Source: an uncultured Taibaiella sp. (lineage in GTDB: Bacteria > Bacteroidota > Bacteroidia > Chitinophagales > Chitinophagaceae). From it: DNA of 11,172 nucleotides. The stretch spans positions 1 to 11,172 of the forward strand of contig CAMPJV010000058.1 of NCBI GenBank assembly GCA_946886975.1, written 5' to 3'. Position 1 is the first letter of the stretch, and every line of letters starts with the position of its first letter. Under the pieces are notes generated by a model, which saw only the letters and a program-made list of their open reading frames with translations, was not told the origin of the DNA and searched no databases. The translations under genes and the position numbers were made by a program. Positions 1-6,161 of the stretch are shown piece after piece.

Positions 1-339
1 ATAAAATTTATCTCGACCTGATTGATCAAATCCTCCGTTCATCATCGCAGCCGCGATTGCTACCCCCTGGGCTCTCCCAAGCTTCAGCATACTCTGCACG
101 TTCTTCCCATAGAAAGGAGCCTCTATCGCCACTGCCGCTGGTCTGTGCGCCTGAATAATTCCCTCCATCTTCCGGAATATCATTTCCAGCCTCTCCGCAT
201 GGTCCTGTTTCTTTGCCAGCTGCAATACCCCCATTTCTACCAGTGAAATGTTAGATTTGTACACGCTGATAAGTCCGTAGCCCATCACCAAAGTGCCGGG
301 GTCTATACCGAGAATGATCTGAGGGCTGTCCTGCAACAC
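1..339 (-). CDS. ruvC: RuvC, crossover junction endodeoxyribonuclease (5' part, runs off left edge)
   Basis: RuvC is the nuclease that resolves Holliday junctions together with the RuvAB motor. About 113 codons are present. The N-terminal RNase H-like fold is recognisable: IILGIDPGT (catalytic Asp about residue 13, matching E. coli Asp7), MGYGLI, and AIEAPFYGKN (catalytic Glu about residue 73, matching Glu66), then MLKLGRAQGVAIAAA. The 60-residue spacing between the two acids fits the family. There is no in-frame ATG before the catalytic motif. I chose GTG at 339 because a TAnnTTTG box sits 12 nt upstream; TTG at 354 is the alternative. The last 13 codons (positions 1-39) do not resemble the expected RuvC continuation (a segment like IPVxEYAP). 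The identity of the gene is secure; the left-edge sequence and the exact start are not. Confidence 0.88.
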   Translation of the reverse strand, partial: MLQDSPQIILGIDPGTLVMGYGLISVYKSNISLVEMGVLQLAKKQDHAERLEMIFRKMEGIIQAHRPAAVAIEAPFYGKNVQSMLKLGRAQGVAIAAAMMNGGFDQSGRDKFY

Positions 340-340
340 T

Positions 341-1288
341 TTGATTTTGAACAAAACTACCAAAATAAGACTCAACTATCTGATTGGTGCAGTCATCTCA
401 GGTATTTTGCTCTATAGCCTCTATCTGCAGATGCAAAAACAGCTTACCCAGGTAGATCCTGAAGACTTGTTCATGTCTGGCCTTACTCCTTTCCTGGTTC
501 TCGCCCTTGTCCTTATGCCTTTGAATATAGCTATCGAAGCGTTCAAGTGGAAGATACTTGCAGGCGTAGCACAACCGACCTCCTATACACAAGCAGTCAA
601 AAGTGTACTCGGTGGAATTGCCCTTTCCATCGTTACTCCTAACCGTATAGGAGAATATCCCGGACGAATCCTTTACATGAAGCGAAAGAATACTATCCGT
701 CTCATAAGTGTCGCCATCCTTGCCGCCTTTGCTCAGTTTCTCACTCTGTTCACTTTTGGTATTGTAGGCCTCTTGTACTACAATGCACAGTTTCCGGGTA
801 CCATGGCGCTGATCATTTTAATCGTTGCCATTATTATCTTAACGATCATAGCGCTCATTTTCTTTCGGTTCGAATCCTGGTCAGCCTATTTCGAGCACTT
901 GTCCTGGTTTCGTCGCTTCAGAACTTATGGACATCTACTCAAGCGCTTTACCACATCCCAGCAGCTCCAGGTACTCGCCCTTTCTGCCATCCGCTTTCTT
1001 GTCTTCACAGCTCAATATTTAATTCTGCTAAGGTGGATGAATATCCCGCTTTCTCCGGTGGAAGGCCTATGCACCGCATTTCTTTTCTTCTGGGCTATTG
1101 CAGTCATCCCGTCCATTGCTTTGGCAGAATTGGGCATCCGCGGGCAGGTGAGCTTGTTTTTATTTCATAACTTTTCCGCCAATACTATGGGAATTCTCGC
1201 AGCCACTATAGGCCTTTGGTGCATCAATCTGGTCATACCTGCAGTAGTTGGCAGCATTTTGCTCATTAGGATGAGACTACTCCGATGA
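341..1288 (+). CDS. YbhN/AglD-like flippase-like membrane protein (LPG synthase TM domain family)
   Basis: This 315-residue protein is almost wholly hydrophobic, with about seven to eight membrane spans (near residues 12-30, 49-67, 119-147, 154-176, 211-231, 243-262 and 283-310). It carries the family signatures NRIGEYPGR (101-109), after a short Pro-ending hydrophobic segment, and AELGIRGQ (262-269). These place it in the lysylphosphatidylglycerol synthase transmembrane-domain family (YbhN, AglD, UPF0104). It has no attached aminoacyl-transferase domain, so it is not MprF. Members are thought to handle lipids or lipid-linked sugars in the inner membrane; the substrate cannot be read here. 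Candidate starts are TTG at 341 or TTG at 347. The first in-frame ATG, about 30 codons in, would delete the first span. It is followed after 20 bp by a DUF3108 gene, probably cotranscribed. Confidence 0.8.
   Translation: MILNKTTKIRLNYLIGAVISGILLYSLYLQMQKQLTQVDPEDLFMSGLTPFLVLALVLMPLNIAIEAFKWKILAGVAQPTSYTQAVKSVLGGIALSIVTPNRIGEYPGRILYMKRKNTIRLISVAILAAFAQFLTLFTFGIVGLLYYNAQFPGTMALIILIVAIIILTIIALIFFRFESWSAYFEHLSWFRRFRTYGHLLKRFTTSQQLQVLALSAIRFLVFTAQYLILLRWMNIPLSPVEGLCTAFLFFWAIAVIPSIALAELGIRGQVSLFLFHNFSANTMGILAATIGLWCINLVIPAVVGSILLIRMRLLR
352..359 (-). promoter_or_regulatory. Putative -7 box for ruvC
   Basis: Read on the minus strand the sequence is TAGTTTTG, a full match to the Bacteroidota -7 consensus TAnnTTTG. 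It ends 12 nt before the proposed GTG start of ruvC. No TTTG is present at the -33 position. It lies inside the 5' end of the oppositely oriented membrane-protein gene. If real it would exclude the TTG at 354 as the ruvC start. Confidence 0.3.
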
Positions 1289-1308
1289 AAATATAAAACG
1301 CCTTGCCG

Positions 1309-2115
1309 ATGGATTTGATAAGAAGGATGACGCTTTTCATACTACTTGTTTTGTGGTCTTTCCATGTCCTTGCCCAGGATGATTTCTGCGGTCTTAAGAA
1401 CACTTCCTTCAAAGATGGCGAAAAGATTTCCTTTAAGGTCTACTACAATATGGGCCGCCTCTGGGTAGGGGCCGGGCTCGCATCCTTTACTGTAAAACAG
1501 GAGAAGCTTAACGGACGAGATGTCTTTCACGTAATCGGCGACGGCAAAACCCTCAAGTCTTACGAATGGTTCTATAAAGTAAACGACCGGTATGAATCAT
1601 GGATAGACGTAGAGACCATGCTCCCCGCCAAGTTCGTAAGAAATGTGAATGAAGGGGGTTACCGCATACATGATAATGTGCTGTTCAACCAGTCACGCGG
1701 CCAGGTGGTTTCAAACAAAGGTATTTTCAACGTCCCTCGTTGTGTTCAGGACGTACTCTCCGCCATTTATTACGCCAGGAACATAAATTACGCTAAATAC
1801 AAGCCCGGAACAAAGATTCCCTTCTCCATGTTCCTCGATGAGAATGTCTATAATCTTCACATTACCTACCTCGGCAAGGAAAGGATCAAAACAAAGTACG
1901 GCACTTTCAACACCATCAAGATCAGTCCTATGCTCATTGAGGGCACCATCTTCAAAGGTGGCGACAAGATGGTAATCTGGGTGACTGACGATAACAACCA
2001 CATTCCTGTCCGCATAGATAGCCCCATAGTTGTCGGCAGCATCAAGGTCGACCTGGTCGGCTACGAGAATCTCCGCAACCCCTTCACAGCATTGATCAGG
2101 CTCAATAAAGATTAG
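1309..2115 (+). CDS. Exported DUF3108 domain protein
   Basis: This 268-residue protein starts with a typical signal peptide: RR at residues 5-6, a hydrophobic core to residue 20, and likely cleavage at HVLA|QDD (after 22), with no lipobox Cys. The mature part fits the DUF3108 pattern of a beta-rich periplasmic protein: GEKISFKVYYN (37-47), a Gly-rich strand (50-60), RYESWID (94-100), DVLSAIYY (148-155) and a C-terminal WVTDDNNHIPVRI (224-236) followed by VVGSIKVDL. Its biochemical role is not known. I chose ATG at 1309 over TTG at 1303; ATG at 1327 would shorten the signal peptide but is possible. It lies 20 bp behind the YbhN-like gene with no promoter-like spacer, so the two may act together at the envelope; that link is inference. 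Confidence 0.78.
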   Translation: MDLIRRMTLFILLVLWSFHVLAQDDFCGLKNTSFKDGEKISFKVYYNMGRLWVGAGLASFTVKQEKLNGRDVFHVIGDGKTLKSYEWFYKVNDRYESWIDVETMLPAKFVRNVNEGGYRIHDNVLFNQSRGQVVSNKGIFNVPRCVQDVLSAIYYARNINYAKYKPGTKIPFSMFLDENVYNLHITYLGKERIKTKYGTFNTIKISPMLIEGTIFKGGDKMVIWVTDDNNHIPVRIDSPIVVGSIKVDLVGYENLRNPFTALIRLNKD

Positions 2116-2141
2116 CCGCTATCCAGCTTTTAAAATAACAA

Positions 2142-2167
2142 CGCCGGATATAATACAATACCCGGCG
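2142..2167. terminator. Inverted repeat between convergent genes, probable bidirectional terminator
   Basis: CGCCGG (2142-2147) pairs perfectly with CCGGCG (2162-2167) around a 14-nt A/T-rich loop that can add three more pairs after one mismatch. It sits between the stop of the DUF3108 gene (plus) and the stop of the TPR gene (minus), as expected of a shared terminator. Read on the minus strand the stem is followed by TTGTTATTTT. On the plus strand the downstream U tract is poor, so termination is more convincing for the TPR gene. Confidence 0.55.
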
Positions 2168-2189
2168 CTCTATCTAAAAACAATTCGTA

Positions 2190-3605
2190 TTATTTCTTCT
2201 TGTACTTCGTCACAAGATCGCTCACCGCGCTCCTGCGCAAATATTCAGGATTCAGTTGAGTAAACATCTTGATCTTTGAAGGGGCAGCCTTCAATGCTGT
2301 TTCCAATTGAATCATCCCCTCTTTCGACTTGCCCAGCTCTATCAATAGCGCCGCCTGGAAATACCTGAAGTCTGGTTTATCCCCGCAATGCTCGCGCGCT
2401 ACTTCTATCTGCGTCAGTGCCTCATCGTAATACCCCGCCATGTACAAGCCTCTTATCAAAGCTACCCATGTAGTCTTATTTCCTGGCTTTAGCCTTACAG
2501 CATTCAGATAGCAAACAAGTGCTTCACTCTTCACGTCCAGCTCCATCAGGCAGTTGCCTATTGCCATACAGTACGATGCATTGTCCTTATCCAGGTGCAG
2601 CGCCACAGAGTAAGCCTTTACAGCCTTCTCCCATTTCTGCTCACGTGCGTAGGTCTCTCCTATCTTATAGAATATCCCATCATCCTGTGGACTCAATTGT
2701 GATGCTTGCCTGTAGAAATATCGAGCTCTTTGGTAGTTCTTTCTCTTTTCCCAGCAGTACCCCATAGCCTCAAAGATTACATCCTCAGGTTTTGCTATCT
2801 CAAGGTGCTTCTCCAGTACTTCTATTGCACTCTCGTACCACTTCATCCTCATGTACGCATCAGCCATGTTGCGGTAGGCAAACTCAAACTTCTCGTCTAT
2901 CGCCACGCAGAACTCATAGGAATCAATAGCCTTCTCATATAGCTTCAATCCCTGGTAAGCCGCTCCCATGTTAAACCATGCAAGTGCATTATAAGGGTCG
3001 TCTTCCGTAAGCTGCGTATGCAGTGTCACGCTTTCTTCCAGCCTGTCTGTGAATTCCGCCCAGAAGCAGATCTTTTGCAGTGCTTCTTCGTTCCGCTTAT
3101 CAATCTTTATTACTCGCTTCAGTGTATCAAATACAGCATCAAATTCTTCACATTCGTCGTACACATCCGATAGTTCCAGCAACAGCTCAATCTTATCTCT
3201 GCCGCCAAACTCCGCAGATCTTTGTTCTAATAATGCAGCCGCCTGGTCATACTTGAACTGGCTTAGCAATATATCTGACCTCAGGAGCACGCCGTCCAGG
3301 TTGTTCTGGTCGTACTGCTCCATCTCATCCAGTGCCTTTAGCGCCTGGCCAAACTTCTGCGCCTGCGTCAGTATCTCCGCCTTCAGTAGCAGCACCGCTG
3401 CCGAAAACGGGTAGTAAGTGCGTGCTATATCACACGCTAATAGTGCTTGTTCTTCATTGCTGTTCTGGAAATAGTATTCAATCACCCGCTCAAACTCCTC
3501 CTCGTCCATCATGCTCTTGGCTTCCCCGCTCTTCACCAGCTCATACCGCTGTAGCAAGTCATCCATCGGGTTCCCTTCATCGTCTAGATAGTCATCATCA
3601 AACAT
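2190..3605 (-). CDS. Tetratricopeptide-repeat protein
   Basis: This 471-residue protein has no signal peptide or membrane span and is predicted to be cytosolic. It opens with an acidic segment (FDDDYLDDEGNPMDD), followed by helical repeats. Six consecutive 34-residue TPR units are clear from about residue 206 to 409, with the usual small and aromatic positions (for example WFNMGAAYQGLKLYEKAIDSY, then YRNMADAYMRMKWYESAIEVL). More diverged repeats cover about 50-200 and 410-445. TPR arrays are protein-interaction scaffolds; no catalytic domain is attached and the partner is unknown. The ATG at 3605 has a TAnnTTTG box 16 nt upstream, and the gene appears to stand alone between that promoter and the inverted repeat at 2142-2167. 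Family membership is certain; the cellular role is not assigned. Confidence 0.85.
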   Translation of the reverse strand: MFDDDYLDDEGNPMDDLLQRYELVKSGEAKSMMDEEEFERVIEYYFQNSNEEQALLACDIARTYYPFSAAVLLLKAEILTQAQKFGQALKALDEMEQYDQNNLDGVLLRSDILLSQFKYDQAAALLEQRSAEFGGRDKIELLLELSDVYDECEEFDAVFDTLKRVIKIDKRNEEALQKICFWAEFTDRLEESVTLHTQLTEDDPYNALAWFNMGAAYQGLKLYEKAIDSYEFCVAIDEKFEFAYRNMADAYMRMKWYESAIEVLEKHLEIAKPEDVIFEAMGYCWEKRKNYQRARYFYRQASQLSPQDDGIFYKIGETYAREQKWEKAVKAYSVALHLDKDNASYCMAIGNCLMELDVKSEALVCYLNAVRLKPGNKTTWVALIRGLYMAGYYDEALTQIEVAREHCGDKPDFRYFQAALLIELGKSKEGMIQLETALKAAPSKIKMFTQLNPEYLRRSAVSDLVTKYKKK

Positions 3606-3621
3606 AGCTATCGCTTTCTAC

Positions 3622-3629
3622 CAAAGTTA
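3622..3629 (-). promoter_or_regulatory. Putative -7 box for the TPR gene
   Basis: The minus strand reads TAACTTTG, a full TAnnTTTG match, ending 16 nt before the ATG at 3605. No good TTTG lies about 19 nt further upstream. The predicted leader is only about 10 nt. Confidence 0.4.
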
Positions 3630-3638
3630 GATAAAATA

Positions 3639-3729
3639 ATATGCCACTCTAGATACCCTCTGTTAACGCGCTGTCAAAATAAACAGGTTATCAACACGAT
3701 ATAGATGGCTATTATGATATGTCACTCTA
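3639..3729. repeat. Pair of 13-bp direct repeats in the TPR upstream region
   Basis: ATATGCCACTCTA (3639-3651) recurs as ATATGTCACTCTA (3717-3729), 12 of 13 identical, with starts 78 bp apart. Both lie upstream of the TPR gene and downstream of the lipoprotein gene. They may be regulatory sites or chance; nothing else in the 200-bp spacer explains them. Confidence 0.3.
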
Positions 3730-3748
3730 TTTACTATTTTAAAAGAAA

Positions 3749-3774
3749 ATCGCTCTGCGCAAAAACAGAGCGAT
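3749..3774 (-). terminator. Intrinsic terminator of the lipoprotein gene
   Basis: ATCGCTCTG (3749-3757) and CAGAGCGAT (3766-3774) form a perfect 9-bp stem with an 8-nt loop. On the minus strand the stem is followed by TTTCTTTTAAAA. It begins 31 bp downstream of the lipoprotein stop codon, the normal place for a Rho-independent terminator. Confidence 0.75.
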
Positions 3775-3805
3775 CTGAATTAACCAAAATCTGTCATTGT
3801 GATAT

Positions 3806-4219
3806 CTAATGGACTTCTGTTACTGGCAGTATTAAGTTATAAGTAGAATCTGCAGTTATCTCCACCGGAATCCCTCCTTTCGCGTTAAACCATACGCCCG
3901 GGTCAACTGGAACATCCGGATCATATCCTCTCCCTAACAGGTAATACTTCCCTTTCTTAAGCCCGGTGAATGTGGCCACCGCCACTCCGTTCTCCATAAC
4001 TGTTTTTACCGAATCGTCAAAGGTCGCAGGTGCATCCGACGCATTGTATTTAATGTACACCCAGCTGCTGTCAATGCTTTTGGCATGGTGTACCGGCTTG
4101 GCCTTCAAAGTGGCATTTCCGCCCTTCCCTGCCATGGGCTCATCATCCTTCCTGTTACAGCCCAAGATAGCAATGCTCATTAGGGCTATAATAACCGTAT
4201 TCAATAGCTTTTTATCCAT
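3806..4219 (-). CDS. Small lipoprotein, possible surface-exposed, unknown function
   Basis: This 137-residue product starts MDKKLLNTV with a hydrophobic stretch (about 8-19) ending ILG|C, so Cys21 is the likely lipidated residue; Leu at -2 is slightly unusual for a lipobox. Directly after the cysteine comes NRKDDEP, a Lys followed by acidic residues, which resembles the surface-export signal described for Bacteroidota lipoproteins. Residues 34-137 have alternating hydrophobic and polar residues and a GLKKGKYYLLGRGYD segment, suggesting one beta-sandwich domain of the Ig or carboxypeptidase-regulatory type. I do not recognise a named family. The ATG at 4219 is preferred over the in-frame ATG at 4234, because the latter overlaps the putative -7 box and adds five residues before the signal peptide. 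It lies 66 bp downstream of the GHL10 gene on the same strand. Confidence 0.7.
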   Translation of the reverse strand: MDKKLLNTVIIALMSIAILGCNRKDDEPMAGKGGNATLKAKPVHHAKSIDSSWVYIKYNASDAPATFDDSVKTVMENGVAVATFTGLKKGKYYLLGRGYDPDVPVDPGVWFNAKGGIPVEITADSTYNLILPVTEVH

Positions 4220-4233
4220 AATATATACTTCCA

Positions 4234-4241
4234 TAAAGTTA
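4234..4241 (-). promoter_or_regulatory. Weak -7-like box for the lipoprotein gene
   Basis: The minus strand reads TAACTTTA, one mismatch from TAnnTTTG, ending 14 nt before the ATG at 4219. A TTTG lies 15 nt further upstream, shorter than the usual gap. The distance to the start matches the other genes here, which is the main support. Confidence 0.25.
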
Positions 4242-4285
4242 CGAATTAACTGAACTCAAACCTCACTCCAATATAAGACGGCTAT

Positions 4286-5788
4286 TTATTGCGAAGCGCT
4301 GGTAGATGTCAGGTTGCTCGGCTGACTTTCATTCCATAGTCGGTCCAGCGCCGTCACCACATACGTGCACTTTTTATACTCATTGGCCTCCCGGTCCAGG
4401 TATTCCTTATTGGACGAAAGGCTGATGATCTTATCATTTCTCTGAAGGTTTATCTGTTCGTCGTTGATAAATCGGTACACCGCAAATCGCATCGGTTCTT
4501 CTTTAGGATTTATCGGGTCCCACCTTAGCAAAGTTCCCTGCGTAGATGGTGTCGCCCTCACTATCGGCGGGGCCGGTGGTATGCTGTCCAGCCATTTCAT
4601 CACGGGTGGAAAGGCTATCCTGCTGTTAAACTTATGAACACTGTCAGAGATCGGATAGGCTATCTTGTCCAGGTTAGAGGTGCTGTAAAGCGCATACCCG
4701 GGGTTCGCCGCCTTCTGCCGTATGTCTCTCAACTGCCACATTAATTCATGGGTGCCCGCCCACGGCCCTTTTGTGGCGCCCACCATGCGGTACATACCAA
4801 GTCCATAGTACACGTGCCTCCCATATCCATGATTGTCCCACCACGGCATCAATATCTCGAACGCAACTAGTTTATGTTTGTGCTCCCAGTACAACTGCGG
4901 CAGGCAGTAGTCTATCCAGCCCTTCCTCATCCATAGCAATATATCCGCATACAGGTCGTCATAGTTCGTCTGCCCACCTCTCGTTGGAGATCCTTCAGGG
5001 TCCTTGCTTTGATTCCTCCATACACCAAACGGACTGATCCCAAATTTCATATGCGGCTTCACCGCCTTGATGTTAGTGTTCAGTGCAGAAACAAAAAGGT
5101 TCACATTTCCTCTCCTCCAGTCGTCCCTGCTCGCAAATCCCTGCCCATAGGTCTGGTAACTCTTCAAGTCTCCGAATTCCACCCCCGCAATCCTATACGG
5201 ATAGAAGTAATCATCCAGGTGCACGGCGTCTATATCATACCGCTTCACCACATCCATTATCACTCGTATCACGTATTCTCTCGCCTCCGGAATACCTGGA
5301 TTCAGCAGAGCCTTACCTCCATGGTTCACCACCCAGTCAGGATGTCGCTTGGTAACATGGTTTGCGGGATTCGGGTTCTTCTTACTGTCAGTCAATGCCC
5401 TGAACGGATTGAACCACGCATGAAACTCCATGTTCCTTATGTGCGCCTGCTCTATCATAAACTCCAGCGGGTCATAGTAAGGGAATGGGGGCCGCCCCTG
5501 CTTGCCCGTCAAAAACCTGCTCCACGGTTCAAAGCTCGATTCATAGAAGGCATCACTTGCCGGTCTTATCTGCACGATCACTGCATTACACCCCAGGTAC
5601 TTTAGCTGGTCCAGTCGGCTAATGAATTCCTGTTGCTGCTGCACCGCAGGAAGTCCCGGCTTCGACGGCCAGTCAATATTGGACACAGTAGCTATCCATG
5701 CAGCCCTGAATTCCCTCTTCGGCGACTGTGCCACTAGATTGAGTGAAAGAAAGATAAAACCAATAAATAGCGCACAAGTACGAACCAT
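4286..5788 (-). CDS. Secreted GHL10-type glycoside hydrolase (DUF187/YngK-like) with FnIII-like domain
   Basis: This 500-residue protein has a signal peptide with likely cleavage after LNLVA (about residue 20), before QSPKREF. The family-opening motif REFRAAWIATVSNIDWPS (25-42) starts a TIM-barrel-like domain through about residue 400: NAVIVQIRP (68-76), FHAWFNPFR (122-130), LLNPGIPEAREYV (161-173), HLDDYFYPY (190-198, containing the acidic residues usually taken as catalytic) and LPQLYW (296-301). Residues about 404-495 form a fibronectin-III-like domain (PPAPPIV, then TLLRWDP, FAVYRF, TYVVTALDRLWNES). Length and layout are usual for the family. GHL10 enzymes are predicted glycosidases acting outside the cytoplasm; the true substrate (peptidoglycan, exopolysaccharide or other) is not shown. 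There is no lipobox and no C-terminal sorting domain. The ATG at 5788 is well placed for the signal peptide. Confidence 0.88.
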   Translation of the reverse strand: MVRTCALFIGFIFLSLNLVAQSPKREFRAAWIATVSNIDWPSKPGLPAVQQQQEFISRLDQLKYLGCNAVIVQIRPASDAFYESSFEPWSRFLTGKQGRPPFPYYDPLEFMIEQAHIRNMEFHAWFNPFRALTDSKKNPNPANHVTKRHPDWVVNHGGKALLNPGIPEAREYVIRVIMDVVKRYDIDAVHLDDYFYPYRIAGVEFGDLKSYQTYGQGFASRDDWRRGNVNLFVSALNTNIKAVKPHMKFGISPFGVWRNQSKDPEGSPTRGGQTNYDDLYADILLWMRKGWIDYCLPQLYWEHKHKLVAFEILMPWWDNHGYGRHVYYGLGMYRMVGATKGPWAGTHELMWQLRDIRQKAANPGYALYSTSNLDKIAYPISDSVHKFNSRIAFPPVMKWLDSIPPAPPIVRATPSTQGTLLRWDPINPKEEPMRFAVYRFINDEQINLQRNDKIISLSSNKEYLDREANEYKKCTYVVTALDRLWNESQPSNLTSTSASQ

Positions 5789-5824
5789 GAATGACGAATA
5801 ATAAGTGGGTAATTAGAAAGAGCA

Positions 5825-5832
5825 CAAAAATA
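5825..5832 (-). promoter_or_regulatory. Putative -7 box for the GHL10 gene
   Basis: The minus strand reads TATTTTTG, a full TAnnTTTG match, ending 36 nt before the ATG at 5788. The -33 region has no clear TTTG. The implied leader is about 30 nt. Confidence 0.4.
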
Positions 5833-6115
5833 GGAGGAATGACCTTTCAGAACCCACTCCCCGCCAATATCTGTTCCATGCACATATAATGCCAGATCGC
5901 CGCTCAATACGTTTCCTCACGCCCTCCCAAACAGGGGTCAACGCCTCACCATGGGAGAGTGAGCGCCTTTACAGTGAAGTAGCGTCTCTATAATGTCTCT
6001 GAAAGGTCTCTATAAGGTCTCTATAAGGGTACAGCCAAAATGGGGCCACCCCGATAGGTTAATCCCCTGCAACTGCAAGACCAACATCACACTCGTAGCC
6101 CTTCCCCCAATAAAA
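5833..6115. other. Long intergenic spacer, no gene found
   Basis: This stretch lies between the GHL10 promoter region and the DUF5606 terminator. No credible coding region was found: the longest plus-strand open frames begin inside the 11-bp tandem repeats or run antisense into the DUF5606 gene. It contains the tandem array at 5984-6027, a small CTCAC/GTGAG hairpin (5945-5963), a GGGG-CCA-CCCC mini-hairpin just after the array, and several G- and C-runs. A structured RNA cannot be excluded, but nothing matches one I recognise. Confidence 0.5.
5984..6027. repeat. Four tandem 11-bp direct repeats
   Basis: The unit is GTCTCTATAAG. Copies lie at 5984-5994 (last base T), 5995-6005 (core GTCTCTGAAAG), 6006-6016 and 6017-6027, the last two identical, with no spacer. 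The 11-bp period does not keep a reading frame and is close to one DNA helical turn, which suits stacked protein-binding sites, but a polymorphic microsatellite is equally possible. The array lies about 195 bp upstream of the GHL10 start and about 90 bp beyond the DUF5606 terminator. Confidence 0.9.
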
Positions 6116-6139
6116 AAGCTGATCATCTCTGATCAGCTT
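6116..6139 (-). terminator. Intrinsic terminator of the DUF5606 gene
   Basis: AAGCTGATCA (6116-6125) and TGATCAGCTT (6130-6139) form a perfect 10-bp stem with a TCTC loop. On the minus strand it is followed by TTTTATTGG, and the stem's own terminal TT lengthens the U tract. It begins 22 bp after the stop codon of the DUF5606 gene. Confidence 0.8.
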
Positions 6140-6161
6140 CTACGTGCAAGTATGTTATGTA

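Noticed and set aside
252..259. TAGATTTG as a promoter box for the YbhN-like gene
   Set aside because: Matches TAnnTTTG but lies about 80 nt from the start, inside ruvC coding sequence, without a -33 element; chance is likely.
3689..3697. TTATCAACA, resembling a DnaA box
   Set aside because: One mismatch from the consensus, a single copy, and no other origin features nearby.
5009..5605. 198-codon plus-strand open frame inside the GHL10 gene
   Set aside because: Antisense shadow of a gene with strong family motifs; composition rich in His, Pro, Arg and Ser, typical of a complementary frame.
5945..5963. CTCAC/GTGAG hairpin as a terminator or small RNA
   Set aside because: Only a 5-bp stem with no U tract on either strand and no surrounding conserved structure visible.
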